Origin: Caldovatus sediminis
GTDB lineage: Bacteria > Pseudomonadota > Alphaproteobacteria > Acetobacterales > Acetobacteraceae
Assembly (NCBI RefSeq): GCF_014644455.1
Contig: NZ_BMKS01000005.1
Coordinates: 166,261-230,260 of the forward strand
DNA length: 64,000 bases
Reading direction: 5' to 3'
Shown: one piece after another, positions 43,143-55,052 of the stretch
How positions within the stretch are numbered: position 1 is the stretch's first letter
Layout: the number at the start of each line of letters is the position of its first letter
Position numbers and translations under genes: made by a program
Notes under the pieces: generated by a model
Seen by the model: only the letters and a program-made list of their open reading frames with translations
Databases searched by the model: none
Told to the model about the DNA's origin: nothing

Positions 43143-43664
43143 ATGGGCATGTCGCTCGAACAATTCGCGGCCCGGTGCCACGAAGCGCTCAAGTCTCGCC
43201 CCGGCACGGAGGGCCGCAGGCAGGTCTGCGCGCTGGTGAAGGAGGCGCTGCAGGACCGGGAGTTCGTCGCGACCTACATCCCGGAGGGCACGCCGGAGCG
43301 GAAGGTGCTCTACGAGGACCCGGAGCTCGGCTTCACCATCCTCGCCCACGGCTACACCGGGGCGCGGGGCAGCCCGCCGCACGACCACGGCCCGTCCTGG
43401 GCGATCTACGGCCAGGCGGCGGGCGAGACGGTGATGACCGACTGGGAGTGCCTGGCGCGGCCGGCCGAGGGCAGGCCGGGCAAGGCGCGGCGCCTGCGCG
43501 ACTACGTGATGCGGCCGGGCGATGCGTATCTGTACGAGCCGGGCGTGCTGCACTCGCCGCGGCGCGACGGCCCGACCCGCCTGCTGCGCATCGAGGGGGT
43601 CAACATGGAGCGCGTGAAGCGCGATCCCTACGAGGCGGTCGAGGACGCGGCCGCCGCGCCGTAG
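43143..43664 (+). CDS. Cupin protein, cysteine-dioxygenase-like
   Basis: It has 173 residues with a single cupin. The metal-binding His motif is in SPPHDHGPSWAIYGQAAGE (H-x-H) with a later Glu and His (LYEPGVLHSPRRDG). This arrangement resembles cysteine dioxygenase and related thiol dioxygenases. The Tyr-Cys crosslink of cysteine dioxygenase cannot be confirmed here, so the substrate is open. ATG 43143 has GGAGG at 43130-43134 (8 bases); a second ATG 6 bases later is an alternative. It is divergent from the Lrp gene and convergent with the CinA-like gene across the third repeat copy. Confidence 0.82.
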   Translation: MGMSLEQFAARCHEALKSRPGTEGRRQVCALVKEALQDREFVATYIPEGTPERKVLYEDPELGFTILAHGYTGARGSPPHDHGPSWAIYGQAAGETVMTDWECLARPAEGRPGKARRLRDYVMRPGDAYLYEPGVLHSPRRDGPTRLLRIEGVNMERVKRDPYEAVEDAAAAP

Positions 43665-43752
43665 GCGGGACGGCTCCGCAGGCGACGACGCCGGGCGGGC
43701 GGTCTGGCCCGGATCGTCCCGGCCGTCCCCAGCCGCCCGCGATCTGCCCTAG
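43664..43752. repeat. Convergent-gene intergenic repeat, copy C (degenerate)
   Basis: Only the right third is clearly conserved: TCCCGGCCGTCC, then an inserted stretch of about 9 bases, then CGCGATCTGCCCTAG (43738-43752). The last part differs by one base from the end of copy A. The terminal CTAG again carries the stop codon of the adjacent gene (CinA-like). The left part is too diverged to align with confidence. As with copies A and B it lies between convergent genes. Confidence 0.5.
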
Positions 43753-44525
43753 GCGGGCTCGCCCTCGACGGGGTGGCCGCCGGCGGCGCGCATGAAGGCC
43801 GCGACGTCCTGGGCGGCGGCGCGCACCATGTCCGGGTCGGTGCCTTTCGCCACCACCGCGACGCCGCCGCCGCCCGCCGGCCGGTAGTAGGGGTAGCTGC
43901 CGATGTCCACCTCCGGCCAGCGCCGCTGGATGTCGGCGAGGCCCTCGGCGATGCGGCCCTCCATCATCCCGTGTGCGTGCACCGTGCGCGAGACGATGGG
44001 CGGACCGCCGCGCAGCCGCGGCGCCAGCGCCTCGAACATCGCCTGGCAGATGCGCGGCACGCCAGCGAGCACGTGCACGTTGCCCATGGTGAAGCCGGGG
44101 GCGAGGGAGATCACGTTGTCGATCAGCGTCGCGCCGCGCGGCATGGTGGCCATGCGCTGGCGCGCCGGGTTGAAGTCGCCGGGCGAGCCCCGGCTGCGGT
44201 AGTAGTTGTCCAGCCGCGCCCAGGCCTCCGGATGCGGCTCCCACGGCACGCCGAAGGCCTCCGCGATGCACTCGCTGGTGATGTCGTCGTGCGTCGGGCC
44301 GATGCCGCCCGTGGTGAAGACGTGGTCGAACTTCGCGCGCACCTCGTTGACGGTGGCGACGATCACCGCGCGGTCGTCGGGGATGACGCGCGCCTCGCGC
44401 AGCGGGATGCCGATCTCGCCGAGCCGCCGGGCGATGTACTGGAGGTTGGCGTCCCGGGTACGGCCGGAGAGCACCTCGTTGCCGATGATGAGCAGGCAGG
44501 CGGTGGGGTTGCTGGGGGCGGTCAT
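43749..44525 (-). CDS. CinA-like molybdopterin-binding domain protein
   Basis: It has 258 residues and matches the N-terminal half of CinA (MoCF_biosynth fold): LLIIGNEVLSGRTRDANLQY, TTGGIGPTHDDITSECIAEAF, then MATMPRGATLIDN and APGFTMGNVHVLAGVPRICQAMF. The C-terminal nicotinamide-nucleotide amidase (PncC) domain of full CinA is absent; short proteins of this kind are common in alphaproteobacteria. The N-terminal domain is associated with ADP-ribose/FAD pyrophosphatase activity in full CinA, but the role here is not known. ATG 44525 has GGGAG about 10 bases upstream. Its stop codon is part of the repeat's CTAG end. Confidence 0.92.
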   Translation of the reverse strand: MTAPSNPTACLLIIGNEVLSGRTRDANLQYIARRLGEIGIPLREARVIPDDRAVIVATVNEVRAKFDHVFTTGGIGPTHDDITSECIAEAFGVPWEPHPEAWARLDNYYRSRGSPGDFNPARQRMATMPRGATLIDNVISLAPGFTMGNVHVLAGVPRICQAMFEALAPRLRGGPPIVSRTVHAHGMMEGRIAEGLADIQRRWPEVDIGSYPYYRPAGGGGVAVVAKGTDPDMVRAAAQDVAAFMRAAGGHPVEGEPA

Positions 44526-44722
44526 GCGGTGTTCGGCTCCCGGGGTGTCGTGCGGCGGTCGGGGCCCCGAGCGGCGTGCCGCGGCACGAGGCGACGGCCG
44601 TGCCCCGCCGCCCCGCGCGCGCCGCGCCCGGCCGCGGCGTCGTCCGGCTTGCGGCGCGGCATCCGGCCCGTCGGCACCCTCCGACGCGAACCGGCGCGGA
44701 TCATAGCCCGTCCGCGGCCCGG

Positions 44723-45814
44723 CTACAGGAAGTCCCGCAGCAGCGCGACCAGCGGCCTGTCGGCCGGCGGCATGGCGTAGTCGCCGAGCCGCTGCGGGCG
44801 CACCCAGGCCAGCGCCTGCCCCTCGCGCGCGACCACCGCGCCGTTCCAGCGGCGGCACAGGTAGAGCGGCATGAGCAGGTGGAAGCGCTCGTAGCCATGG
44901 CTCGCAAAGGCGAAGGGGGCGAGGCAGCTCTCGGCGACGTCGATGCCGAGCTCCTCCTTCAGCTCGCGGATCAGCGCGGCCTCCGGCGTCTCGCCGGGGT
45001 GGACCTTGCCGCCGGGGAACTCCCAGAGGCCGGCGAGCGGCTTGCCCTCCGGCCGCCGGGCGAGGAGCACGCGGCCGTCGGCGTCGATCAGCGCGACCGC
45101 GGCGACCAGGACGATGGGCTTGCCCGCGGTGGCGGCGACCGGCGGCGGCGCCTTCTCGTCGCGCGTCGCCGCGGGTTGCGGTGCCGCGGACTCCGCGACG
45201 GGGAGGTCCTCGCGCCGCGCGACGAAGCGCCGCACCGGCATCGGACCGCCGCGGGAGAGGAACTCCATCACCCGCTCGCCGGCCTCGCGGAAGCCGATCC
45301 GCCGCAGCACCGCGGCCGAGCGGGCGTTGTCGAGCAGCGCATCCGCCTCGACATGGTCGATGTCGAGATGGGCGAGGCCCCAGCGCAGCAGCCGCCCCGC
45401 CGCCTCGGCGGCGACGCCGTGGCCCCAGTAGCGGCGCCCGACCCAGTAGCCGAGCTCGGCGACGCGCGGCGCCGCGGGATCGAGCCGCAGGCCGACGCAG
45501 CCGACCAGCACCTCTCCGCCCCGGTCGTCGCGGCCGACGATGGCGAGGTCGTAGCCCTCGCCCGCGGCGAGGCGCGCGCGGGTGGAGGCGATCCACTCGT
45601 CCGCCAGCTCGCGCGGATAGGGGAAGGGCACCCGGGCGAGGTTCTTCGCCACCTCCCAGTCGTTGACCAGCCGATGCAGCTCGGGCGCGTCCTCCGGCCG
45701 CAGCGGGCGGAGGACCAGGCGCTCGGTGACGAGCGGCGCGAAGCCGGGCTCCGGCGGCGCCGCAGCGGGGGGCGGTGCCTCCGGCGGGGCGGCGCGGGGT
45801 CGGGAGCGTGGCAT
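44723..45814 (-). CDS. GNAT acetyltransferase fused to a Nudix (MutT-like) hydrolase
   Basis: A 363-residue two-domain protein. The N-terminal half (about 27-200) is a RimJ/RimL-type GNAT fold: LVTERLVLRPLRPEDAPEL, ELGYWVGRRYWGHGVAAEA (acetyl-CoA site) and VEADALLDNARSAAVLRRIGF. After an Ala/Pro-rich linker (about 205-230) comes a Nudix domain with the full box G-x5-E-x7-R-E-x2-E-E-x-G-I (GGKVHPGETPEAALIREL then KEELGI), and LWEFPGGK and ADRPLVALL typical of MutT. It could remove oxidised dGTP and acetylate a protein N-terminus or an antibiotic. The fusion is known in related alphaproteobacteria. GAGAGGAT is about 12 bases upstream of ATG 45814. Confidence 0.93.
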   Translation of the reverse strand: MPRSRPRAAPPEAPPPAAAPPEPGFAPLVTERLVLRPLRPEDAPELHRLVNDWEVAKNLARVPFPYPRELADEWIASTRARLAAGEGYDLAIVGRDDRGGEVLVGCVGLRLDPAAPRVAELGYWVGRRYWGHGVAAEAAGRLLRWGLAHLDIDHVEADALLDNARSAAVLRRIGFREAGERVMEFLSRGGPMPVRRFVARREDLPVAESAAPQPAATRDEKAPPPVAATAGKPIVLVAAVALIDADGRVLLARRPEGKPLAGLWEFPGGKVHPGETPEAALIRELKEELGIDVAESCLAPFAFASHGYERFHLLMPLYLCRRWNGAVVAREGQALAWVRPQRLGDYAMPPADRPLVALLRDFL

Positions 45815-45847
45815 GGTCGGCGGCGATCCTCTCGGCCCGCGCGCGAC

Positions 45848-46900
45848 TCAGCCGGCGGCGGCCGGCGACGGGGGCGCGGCCGTGCCGACCGCCCCGCCGG
45901 CGGGGCGGGCGCCGGGGGGGGAGCCGCTCGGGAGATGCCGCTCGACGATGTAGAGCGGACGCTGCTTGGTCTCGTTGAACACGCGGCCGAGATACTCGCC
46001 GATGATGCCGAGCGTCATCAGCTGCACCCCGCCGAGGAAGAGGACGACGGTCATCAGGCTCGGATAGCCCGCCACGGGGTTGCCGAACAGCACCGTCTTG
46101 ACCACCACCTGCAGGCCGTAGAGGAGGGCGACGACCGAGGTCGCGAGGCCAAGATAGGTGGCGACCTTGAGCGGGGCGACGGTGAAGCTGGTGATGCCTT
46201 CGAGCGAGAGGTTCCACAGCCGCCAGTAGTTCCACTTGCTCGTGCCGGCGGCGCGCGGGTGGCGCTCGTAGCGCACGGCGCGCGAGGGGAAGCCGATCCA
46301 GGCGAACAGGCCCTTCATGAAGCGGTGGTGCTCGCGCAGGCGGAGCAGCGCGTCGAGGGCGCGGCGGCTCATCAGGCGGAAGTCGCCGGTGTCTTTGGGC
46401 AGCTCGACGCGGCCGCCGATGCGCTGCATCAGCCGGTAGAACGCCGCCGCCGTCGTGCGCTTCAGCCAGCCCTCGCCGTGCCGGGCGCTGCGCTGCGCGT
46501 AGACGACGTCGAAGCCCTCGCGCCAGGCGGCGACGAGCTCGGGGATCACCTCGGGCGGGTCCTGGAGGTCGGCGTCGATCACCACCACGGCCTCCGTCGC
46601 GGCGGCGTGGTCGAGGCCGGCGGTGAGGGCGATCTCCTTGCCGAAATTGCGGCTGAGGTTGACGAGGGCGACGCGCGGATCGGCGGCGCGCAGGGCGAGC
46701 AGGCGCGCGAGGGTGGCGTCGCTCGAGCCGTCGTTCACGTAGACCACCTCCCAGGGGAGGCCGATGCCGTCCATGGTGGCGGCGAGGCGGGCGTGGAAGG
46801 CGTCGAGCACCGCCTCCTCGTTGTAGGCGGGGACGACCACCGAGAGGGCCGGGCGCGGCGTCTCGGCGGCGGGGGCGGCAAGGGCGGCGGTATCGGGCAT
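45848..46900 (-). CDS. GT2 family polyprenyl-phosphate glycosyltransferase (DPM1/ArnC-like)
   Basis: Transfers a sugar to undecaprenyl or dolichyl-type phosphate at the inner membrane, giving a lipid-linked donor for periplasmic modification. It has 350 residues. The GT-A domain has VVVPAYNEEAVLDAFH, VNDGSSDATL, NFGKEIALTAGLDHAA and DADLQDPPEVIPEL (DxD-type), DTGDFRLMSRRALDALL and RAAGTSKWNYWRL. Two C-terminal transmembrane helices (about 252-272, 286-308) and the typical GEYLGRVFNETKQRPLYIVE tail follow. The closest relatives are the GtrB/ArnC-type proteins. A candidate promoter is at 46998-47025. It is a single gene facing prpE head to head, and its product could decorate the exopolysaccharide or LPS. 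Confidence 0.93.
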   Translation of the reverse strand: MPDTAALAAPAAETPRPALSVVVPAYNEEAVLDAFHARLAATMDGIGLPWEVVYVNDGSSDATLARLLALRAADPRVALVNLSRNFGKEIALTAGLDHAAATEAVVVIDADLQDPPEVIPELVAAWREGFDVVYAQRSARHGEGWLKRTTAAAFYRLMQRIGGRVELPKDTGDFRLMSRRALDALLRLREHHRFMKGLFAWIGFPSRAVRYERHPRAAGTSKWNYWRLWNLSLEGITSFTVAPLKVATYLGLATSVVALLYGLQVVVKTVLFGNPVAGYPSLMTVVLFLGGVQLMTLGIIGEYLGRVFNETKQRPLYIVERHLPSGSPPGARPAGGAVGTAAPPSPAAAG

Positions 46901-47290
46901 GCGGCGGTCTGCGCGGGCTTGCGGGCGCTCCCGCGCAGGGGCCGGCGCCTCCTCGCCCGGCCGGGCGGCGGTGCGCACGGTGCCGCGCGGCGGCGCCACA
47001 CTACGGTGGGGCGGGAGCGCGTCAATATTGCGGCGTCGCGGCGCCGCCCGGGCCCGCCCGGGGAGCAGGCCGGGGCCTTCCGGCGCATCGCGGTCGCTGC
47101 CGCCCGGGCGGCGCGCCTTCGGGATGTGCGCCGCCGCCCTTGCGGCGCGGACGGGATGGCGGCATCGCCGGGCGGGGGGCTGTCCGGCCGCGCGCCGGGC
47201 GGGACGGTGTCGCCCGCCCGCCGCATCGCCCGCTTGCGCGCAGCCGCGGGAGCCGGCAGGGGAAGGCCGGGACGAGGGAGGGTCGGAGAT
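46901..47290. other. 390-base divergent region between the GT2 gene and prpE
   Basis: No gene is supported here. Reading frames that cross it are Arg/Gly/Pro-rich shadows. The only AT-rich patch is at 47020-47030 and belongs to the minus-strand promoter. The last 15 bases contain GGGAGGG, the ribosome-binding site of prpE. Otherwise nothing is seen. Confidence 0.5.
46998..47025 (-). promoter_or_regulatory. Candidate sigma70 promoter of the GT2 gene
   Basis: Minus-strand TTGACG (47025-47020), a 16-base spacer and TAGTGT (47003-46998). The transcript would begin near 46991, about 90 bases before ATG 46900. It is in the 46901-47290 divergent region. Confidence 0.4.
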
Positions 47291-49195
47291 ATGGCGGGCG
47301 ATGGCGGCGGCAGCCGGTACGACGAGGTCTATGCGGCCTGGAAGCGCGATCCGCAGGGCTACTGGGCGGAGGCGGCGCGCGGCATCGCCTGGGACCGCCC
47401 GCCCGAGCGGGTGTTCGACCCGGCGCTCGGCGTCTATGGCCGCTGGTTCCCGGGCGGGCGGCTGAACACCTGCCACAACGCCGTGGACCGCCATGTGGCC
47501 GCCGGGCGCGGCGGCCAGGCGGCGATCGTCTGGGACAGCCCGATGACCGGCCGCTGCGAGACCCTGACCTACGCCGGGCTGCAATCCCGGGTGGCGAAGC
47601 TCGCCGGCGCGCTGGCGGCGCGCGGGGTGGGCAAGGGCGACCGGGTGGTGATCTACATGCCGATGGTGCCGGAGGCGCCGATCGCCATGCTCGCCTGCGC
47701 CCGGCTCGGCGCGATCCATTCGGTGGTGTTCGGCGGCTTCGCGGCGGCCGAGCTCGCCGCCCGCATCGCCGACGCCAGGCCGAAGGCGATCGTCTCGGCG
47801 AGCTGCGGCCTGGAGCCGGGACGGGTGGTGGCCTACAAGCCGCTGCTCGATGCGGCGATCGACCTCTCGCCGCACAAGCCGGAGGCGGTGCTGATCCTCC
47901 AGCGCGAGCAGGCGCCCTGCGCGCTGCGCCCCGGGCGCGACGAGGACCTGCTCTTGGCGGAGGCAGCGGCGGCGCCGCATCCCTGCGTGCCGGTGGAGAG
48001 CACCGACCCGCTCTACATCCTCTACACCTCGGGCACGACCGGGGCGCCGAAGGGGATCGTGCGCGACAACGGCGGGCACGCGGTGGCGCTGCACCACTCG
48101 ATGGGCCTCGTCTACGGCGTCGGCGCCGGCGACGTCTACTGGGCGGCGAGCGACGTCGGCTGGGTGGTCGGCCATTCCTACATCGTCTACGGGCCGCTGC
48201 TCGCCGGCTGCACGACGATCCTCTACGAGGGCAAGCCGGTCGGCACGCCGGACGCCGGCGCCTTCTGGCGCGTCTGCGCCCAGCACGGGGTGAAGGTGCT
48301 GTTCGCCGCGCCGACCGCGATCCGCGCGATCAAGAAGGAGGATCCGCGCGGCGAACTGATGGCGCGGCACGACCTCTGGCGGCTGGAGGCGCTCTATGTC
48401 GCGGGGGAGCGGTGCGATCCGGACACCGTGACCTGGGCCCAGGCGCTGCTCCGCAAGCCGGTGGTGGACCACTGGTGGCAGACCGAGACGGGGTGGGCCA
48501 TCACCGGCGATTTCCGGGGGCTCGGACTGTTTCCCGTGAAACCGGGCTCCGGCGGCAAGCCGGCGCCGGGCTACGAGGTGGTGGCGCTGGACGATGCGGG
48601 GCGCGAGGTGCCGCGCGGGCAGATCGGCTCGCTGGCGGTGAAGCTGCCCCTGCCGCCCTCCGGCCTGCCGACGCTGTGGAACGCCGACGAGCGGTTCCGC
48701 GAGGCCTACCTCTCCGCCTTCCCCGGCCACTACAGCACCGCGGACGCGGGGATGGTGGACGAGGACGGCTACGTCTGGGTGATGAGCCGCACCGACGACA
48801 TCATCAACGTCGCCGGCCACCGGCTGAGCACGGGGGCGATGGAGGAGGTGCTCGCCTCGCATCCGGACGTCGCCGAATGCGCCGTGGTGGGGGTGAAGGA
48901 CAGCCTGAAGGGCCAGGTGCCGCTCGGCCTCGTGGTGCTGAAGGCGGGCGCGGCGAAGGAGGAGGCGGAGATCGTCGCCGAACTGGCGGCGATGGTGCGC
49001 GAGCGGATCGGTCCGGTGGCGGCGTTCAAGGAGGCGCGGGTGGTGCAGCGCCTGCCGAAGACGCGCAGCGGCAAGATCCTGCGCGCCACCCTGCGCAGGA
49101 TCGCCGACGGCGAGAGCTACACGGTGCCGCCGACGATCGACGACCCGGCGATCCTCGACGAGGTGGGGGCGGTGCTGCGCGCGGCGATGCGCTGA
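47291..49195 (+). CDS. prpE: Propionyl-CoA synthetase (PrpE-like)
   Basis: Activates propionate (or a related short acid) to the CoA ester via an acyl-adenylate; 634 residues, normal for PrpE. Adenylation motifs: YTSGTTGAPKG (245-255), DNGGHAVALHHSM next to it, and YWAASDVGWVVGHSYIVYGPLLAGCTTILYEGKPVGTP, which follows PrpE rather than AcsA. WWQTETGW and catalytic K595 in KTRSGKILR follow. ATG 47291 has GGGAGGG about 8 bases upstream. It is convergent with argJ (24-base gap). Propionyl-CoA would feed the methylcitrate or methylmalonyl-CoA route, which is not in the window. Confidence 0.94.
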   Translation: MAGDGGGSRYDEVYAAWKRDPQGYWAEAARGIAWDRPPERVFDPALGVYGRWFPGGRLNTCHNAVDRHVAAGRGGQAAIVWDSPMTGRCETLTYAGLQSRVAKLAGALAARGVGKGDRVVIYMPMVPEAPIAMLACARLGAIHSVVFGGFAAAELAARIADARPKAIVSASCGLEPGRVVAYKPLLDAAIDLSPHKPEAVLILQREQAPCALRPGRDEDLLLAEAAAAPHPCVPVESTDPLYILYTSGTTGAPKGIVRDNGGHAVALHHSMGLVYGVGAGDVYWAASDVGWVVGHSYIVYGPLLAGCTTILYEGKPVGTPDAGAFWRVCAQHGVKVLFAAPTAIRAIKKEDPRGELMARHDLWRLEALYVAGERCDPDTVTWAQALLRKPVVDHWWQTETGWAITGDFRGLGLFPVKPGSGGKPAPGYEVVALDDAGREVPRGQIGSLAVKLPLPPSGLPTLWNADERFREAYLSAFPGHYSTADAGMVDEDGYVWVMSRTDDIINVAGHRLSTGAMEEVLASHPDVAECAVVGVKDSLKGQVPLGLVVLKAGAAKEEAEIVAELAAMVRERIGPVAAFKEARVVQRLPKTRSGKILRATLRRIADGESYTVPPTIDDPAILDEVGAVLRAAMR

Positions 49196-49219
49196 GCGGG
49201 ACGCGCCGCCGCCGCGCCC

Positions 49220-50464
49220 TCACGAGCGGTAGCTGCCGTTGATGTCGATGTAGCCGTGCGTCAGGTCGCAGGTCCACACCGTGGCGCTGCCGCGGCCGAG
49301 GCCGATGTCCACGGTGATCTCGATCTCGCGCCCGCGCATGTGCTCGACGACCGGCGTCTCGTCGTAGCCCGGGATCACGCCGCCCTCGCGCGCCATCCAC
49401 ACCCCGCCGACGGCGACCGAGAGCCTGTCGCGGTCGGCCGGCTCGCCGGCCTTGCCGACCGCCATGACGATACGGCCCCAGTTCGCGTCGCCCCCCGCGA
49501 TCGCCGTCTTGACCAGCGGCGAGTTGGCGATCGCCATGGCGATGCGGTGGGCCGACCGCGCGGTGACGGCGCCGGTCACGTCGATGCGGACCAGCTTCTG
49601 CGCCCCCTCGCCGTCCCGCACCACCTGCAGCGCGAGGTCGAGCAGCAGATCGTCCAGCGCGCGGGCGAAGTCGCGCAGGATCGGGCCGCCCGCGGCCGGC
49701 ACGCGCGGATGCCTGGCCGCGCCGGTGGCGAAGAGCAGCACCGTGTCGCTGGTCGAGGTGTCGGAATCCACGGTGATGCGGTTGAAGGAGCGGTCCACGC
49801 CCCGCTTCAGCAGGCGCTGCTGGACGGCGGCCGGCAGCCTCGCGTCGGTGGCGACGAAGCAGAGCATGGTCGCCATGTCGGGCGCGATCATGCCGCTGCC
49901 CTTGGCGATGCCGTTGATCGTCACCGTCGCCTCGCCGATGCGCGCGGTGCGCGTCGCCGCCTTGGGGAAGGTGTCGGTGGTCATGATGGCGCGCGCCGCG
50001 GCGTGCCAGTTCGCCTCCGACAGCGAGGGCATCAGGCCGGGCAGCGCCCCGGTCAGCTTCTCGGTCGGCAGGCGCTCGCCGATGACGCCGGTGGAGGCGA
50101 GGAAGACCTCGCGCGGGCGGCAGCCGAGCAGCTCGGCCATGACGCGCGCCGTGGCCTCGCAGGTCTCGCGCCCGGCGCGGCCGGTGAAGACGTTGGAGTT
50201 GCCCGCCGTGACGACGAGCCCGCGCGCCCTGCCGCCGCCCTTGGCGAGCGCGGCGCGGCACCAGTCCACCGGCGCGCCGGGGCAGCGGTTGCGCGTGAAC
50301 ACGCCGGCGACGGTCGTGCCCTGGGGGAAGGCCATCAGCGTCACGTCCTCGCGCGCGCGGTAGCGGATCTCCGCCATGCCGGTGGCGAGCCGCGCGCCGG
50401 GCACGGGCGGCATCTCCGGCAGCGGAACGGCGAGCGGGGAGACGGGCAGGTTGCCTGCGGCCAT
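49220..50464 (-). CDS. argJ: Bifunctional glutamate N-acetyltransferase/amino-acid acetyltransferase
   Basis: ArgJ transfers an acetyl group between N-acetylornithine and glutamate in arginine biosynthesis. It has 414 residues. The self-cleavage site is the Ala198-Thr199 bond in SGMIAPDMATMLCF, Thr199 being the nucleophile of the beta chain. The alpha chain has VFTRNRCPGAPVDWCR, VTAGNSNVFTG and FLASTGVIGERLP. The beta chain ends with SATVWTCDLTHGYIDINGSYRS. ATG 50464 is preceded by GGAACGAGGACC. It lies downstream of a parvulin gene, as in many alphaproteobacteria with secA nearby. Confidence 0.97.
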   Translation of the reverse strand: MAAGNLPVSPLAVPLPEMPPVPGARLATGMAEIRYRAREDVTLMAFPQGTTVAGVFTRNRCPGAPVDWCRAALAKGGGRARGLVVTAGNSNVFTGRAGRETCEATARVMAELLGCRPREVFLASTGVIGERLPTEKLTGALPGLMPSLSEANWHAAARAIMTTDTFPKAATRTARIGEATVTINGIAKGSGMIAPDMATMLCFVATDARLPAAVQQRLLKRGVDRSFNRITVDSDTSTSDTVLLFATGAARHPRVPAAGGPILRDFARALDDLLLDLALQVVRDGEGAQKLVRIDVTGAVTARSAHRIAMAIANSPLVKTAIAGGDANWGRIVMAVGKAGEPADRDRLSVAVGGVWMAREGGVIPGYDETPVVEHMRGREIEITVDIGLGRGSATVWTCDLTHGYIDINGSYRS

Positions 50465-50576
50465 GGCGGTCCTCGTTCCTGGTCGCTGGTGCTTGCTGGT
50501 GCTGGATGGCGCGCCGGCCGCCCCCCGGCGGCCGCCGCGGGCGCGGCGCCTCTCTCTAGGTCGTCACGACGCCCCC

Positions 50577-51506
50577 TCAGCGTCGCTGCGGCGCGGCGGG
50601 CGGCGGGGTCGCGCCGTCGAGCAGGCCGCCGCGGCCCGAGGCGGGCGGAGACGGGCCCTGCCACGGCGTGCCGTCGAGGTTGAGCCGCTCGATCTCCGCC
50701 GCCGCGCGGACGCGCTCCACCACCGCGCCGACCTGCTCCTCGACGACCTGCTGGCGCAGCGCGTCGCGGACCGCCTCGAAGGGCGGCGGCGGCGCGGCGC
50801 GGCGCTCCTCGACCTTGATGACGTGCCAGCCGAACTGGGTGCGGACCGGGGTCTCGCTGATCTGCCCGGCCTGGAGGGCGAAGGCGGCGTCGGCGAACTC
50901 CTGCACCATGTCGTCGCGCCGGAAGAAGCCGAGGTCGCCGCCCTCCTGCGCGGCGGGGCCGATCGAGCGGCGGCGGGCGACCTCGGCGAAGTCGGTGCCG
51001 GGGCGGCGCACCTCGGCGAGCGCGGCGCGCGCCTCGGCCTCGCTCGGCAGCAGGATGTGGCGGGCGCGGATCTCCTCCTCGGACGGACGGCCGGCGATCT
51101 CGCGCCGGTAGCGCTCGCGCAGCGCCTCCTCGGAGATGCTGCCGGAGATCTCGCGGCTGATCAGGGCCTGCTGCAGTTCCTGCTCCTCGGCGCGGCGGAT
51201 CCGCGCGGCGACGGCGGGATCGCGGTCAAGCCCGGCGCGCCGCGCGGCGGAGACCAGGGCGCGCTGGGTGATGATCTGGTCGAGCAGCAGGGGGTAGAGG
51301 ATCTGCGGCGGCGCGGCGCGCAGCTCCTCGGGCAGCAGGCGGGCGGCCTCGCCGACGTCGCCGATCGTGATCGGCTCGCCGTCCACTCGGGCGACGACGG
51401 TCTCGGCGGTCGGAGCGGCGGGCGGTGCCGCCGGGCCCGGGGCCTGCGCCGCCGCGCTTCCCGCGAGGAGCAGCAGGGCAAGGGAGGTGGCAGCCGGAAG
51501 GCGCAT
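50577..51506 (-). CDS. Periplasmic parvulin-type peptidyl-prolyl isomerase (PpiC/SurA-like)
   Basis: A periplasmic folding factor of 309 residues. Signal peptide [20 protein letters not shown], with cleavage near AAAQ. A SurA-like N-terminal region ([16 protein letters not shown] ... ELQQALIS) is followed by one parvulin domain at about 150-245: [69 protein letters not shown]. It assists outer-membrane protein folding, probably including the barrels of the exopolysaccharide system. ATG 51506 fits the signal peptide better than an upstream in-frame ATG. It is divergent from secA. The weak GGTGAACCCC is the only ribosome-binding candidate. Confidence 0.93.
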   Translation of the reverse strand: MRLPAATSLALLLLAGSAAAQAPGPAAPPAAPTAETVVARVDGEPITIGDVGEAARLLPEELRAAPPQILYPLLLDQIITQRALVSAARRAGLDRDPAVAARIRRAEEQELQQALISREISGSISEEALRERYRREIAGRPSEEEIRARHILLPSEAEARAALAEVRRPGTDFAEVARRRSIGPAAQEGGDLGFFRRDDMVQEFADAAFALQAGQISETPVRTQFGWHVIKVEERRAAPPPPFEAVRDALRQQVVEEQVGAVVERVRAAAEIERLNLDGTPWQGPSPPASGRGGLLDGATPPPAAPQRR

Positions 51507-51898
51507 GGGGTTCACCGATGGCGAGGGGGCCGGAGCATGACGGAACGCCGCCTGTGCCACAAGCGTTCGCCCCGGAGGGGCAGGCGGTCCGTTCCCCGAC
51601 CCGGCGCGGTGCTGAGAACGATCCCCTCCCGGACGCCTCCCGACAGGGGCTCGCCATCCCCCTCTCCTCGGGACCGCTGGCGGGCGATGGCTGCCGCGCG
51701 GCGCCGGCGGGGACGGTCCCGGGAGAGGCCGGCCGGCCCCGGACGTTGACGGAGCGGGGGGCGAAGCCTATTTCTCTGGCGCCGCGCCGCACCTGGCAGG
51801 ACCCAAGGTGGTCCGGCCGGGGCGGCGCTTTCCGTGTTCAGCCTGCCCCGGACCGCGTAGGGGCCTGCGGCGCCCCGACCCCGGAGATTCCGCCCCGC
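51507..51898. other. 392-base divergent region upstream of secA
   Basis: No gene is supported. A reading frame continues from upstream into secA, but its N-terminal 158 codons are low-complexity and precede the conserved SecA start. The right half has a good promoter (51746-51774) and a GGACC/GGTCC hairpin (51799-51803 / 51810-51814) in the secA leader. Nothing else is seen. Confidence 0.5.
51746..51774 (+). promoter_or_regulatory. Candidate sigma70 promoter of secA
   Basis: TTGACG (51746-51751), an exact 17-base spacer, and TATTTC (51769-51774). Transcription would begin near 51781, leaving a leader of about 118 bases that contains the hairpin GGACC-CAAGGT-GGTCC (51799-51814). Confidence 0.5.
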
Positions 51899-54640
<2,742 letters not shown>

Positions 54641-54662
54641 GCGGCCGCCGCCCCGCGCCGCG

Positions 54663-55052
54663 TCAGCGCGCCGCCGGCTGCCGGCCGGCGCACAGGCGCG
54701 CCAGCGTCGCCGTCAGTTCCGCCGGATCGTACGGCTTGGCCAGGACCGGCGCGTCCTTGTGCTCGGGCGGCAGGCCGGCGGCGCCGTAGCCGGTGGCGAC
54801 CACGAAGGGGACCCCCCGCGCCGCCAGCACGTCCGCGACCGGCACCGAGGTCTCCCCCGCCAGGTTGAGGTCGAGCACGGCCGCGTCCGGGGGCGCCTCG
54901 CTGTCCAGCAGCGCGACCGCGTCCGCGACGGTGGCGACCGGGCCGATCACCTCGCAGCCCGCGTCCACCAGCGCGTCCTCGACCAGCATGGCGACCAGCG
55001 CCTCGTCCTCGACGACCAGGATCCGCCGCCCGTCCAGTAGTCCCCCGCTCAT
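54663..55052 (-). CDS. Single-domain response regulator (CheY-like) paired with the HWE kinase
   Basis: It has 129 residues with only a receiver domain. Acidic pocket E15-D16, phosphoacceptor D61 in AVLDLNLAGE, T87 in VVATGYG and K106 in VLAKPYD are all intact. Its ATG at 55052 overlaps the kinase stop by 4 bases (ATGA), so it is made with the kinase. Lacking an output domain, it would pass phosphate on or regulate a partner by binding. HWE kinases with single-domain regulators are common in alphaproteobacteria, for example in general stress or light signalling. The target is unknown. Confidence 0.93.
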   Translation of the reverse strand: MSGGLLDGRRILVVEDEALVAMLVEDALVDAGCEVIGPVATVADAVALLDSEAPPDAAVLDLNLAGETSVPVADVLAARGVPFVVATGYGAAGLPPEHKDAPVLAKPYDPAELTATLARLCAGRQPAAR

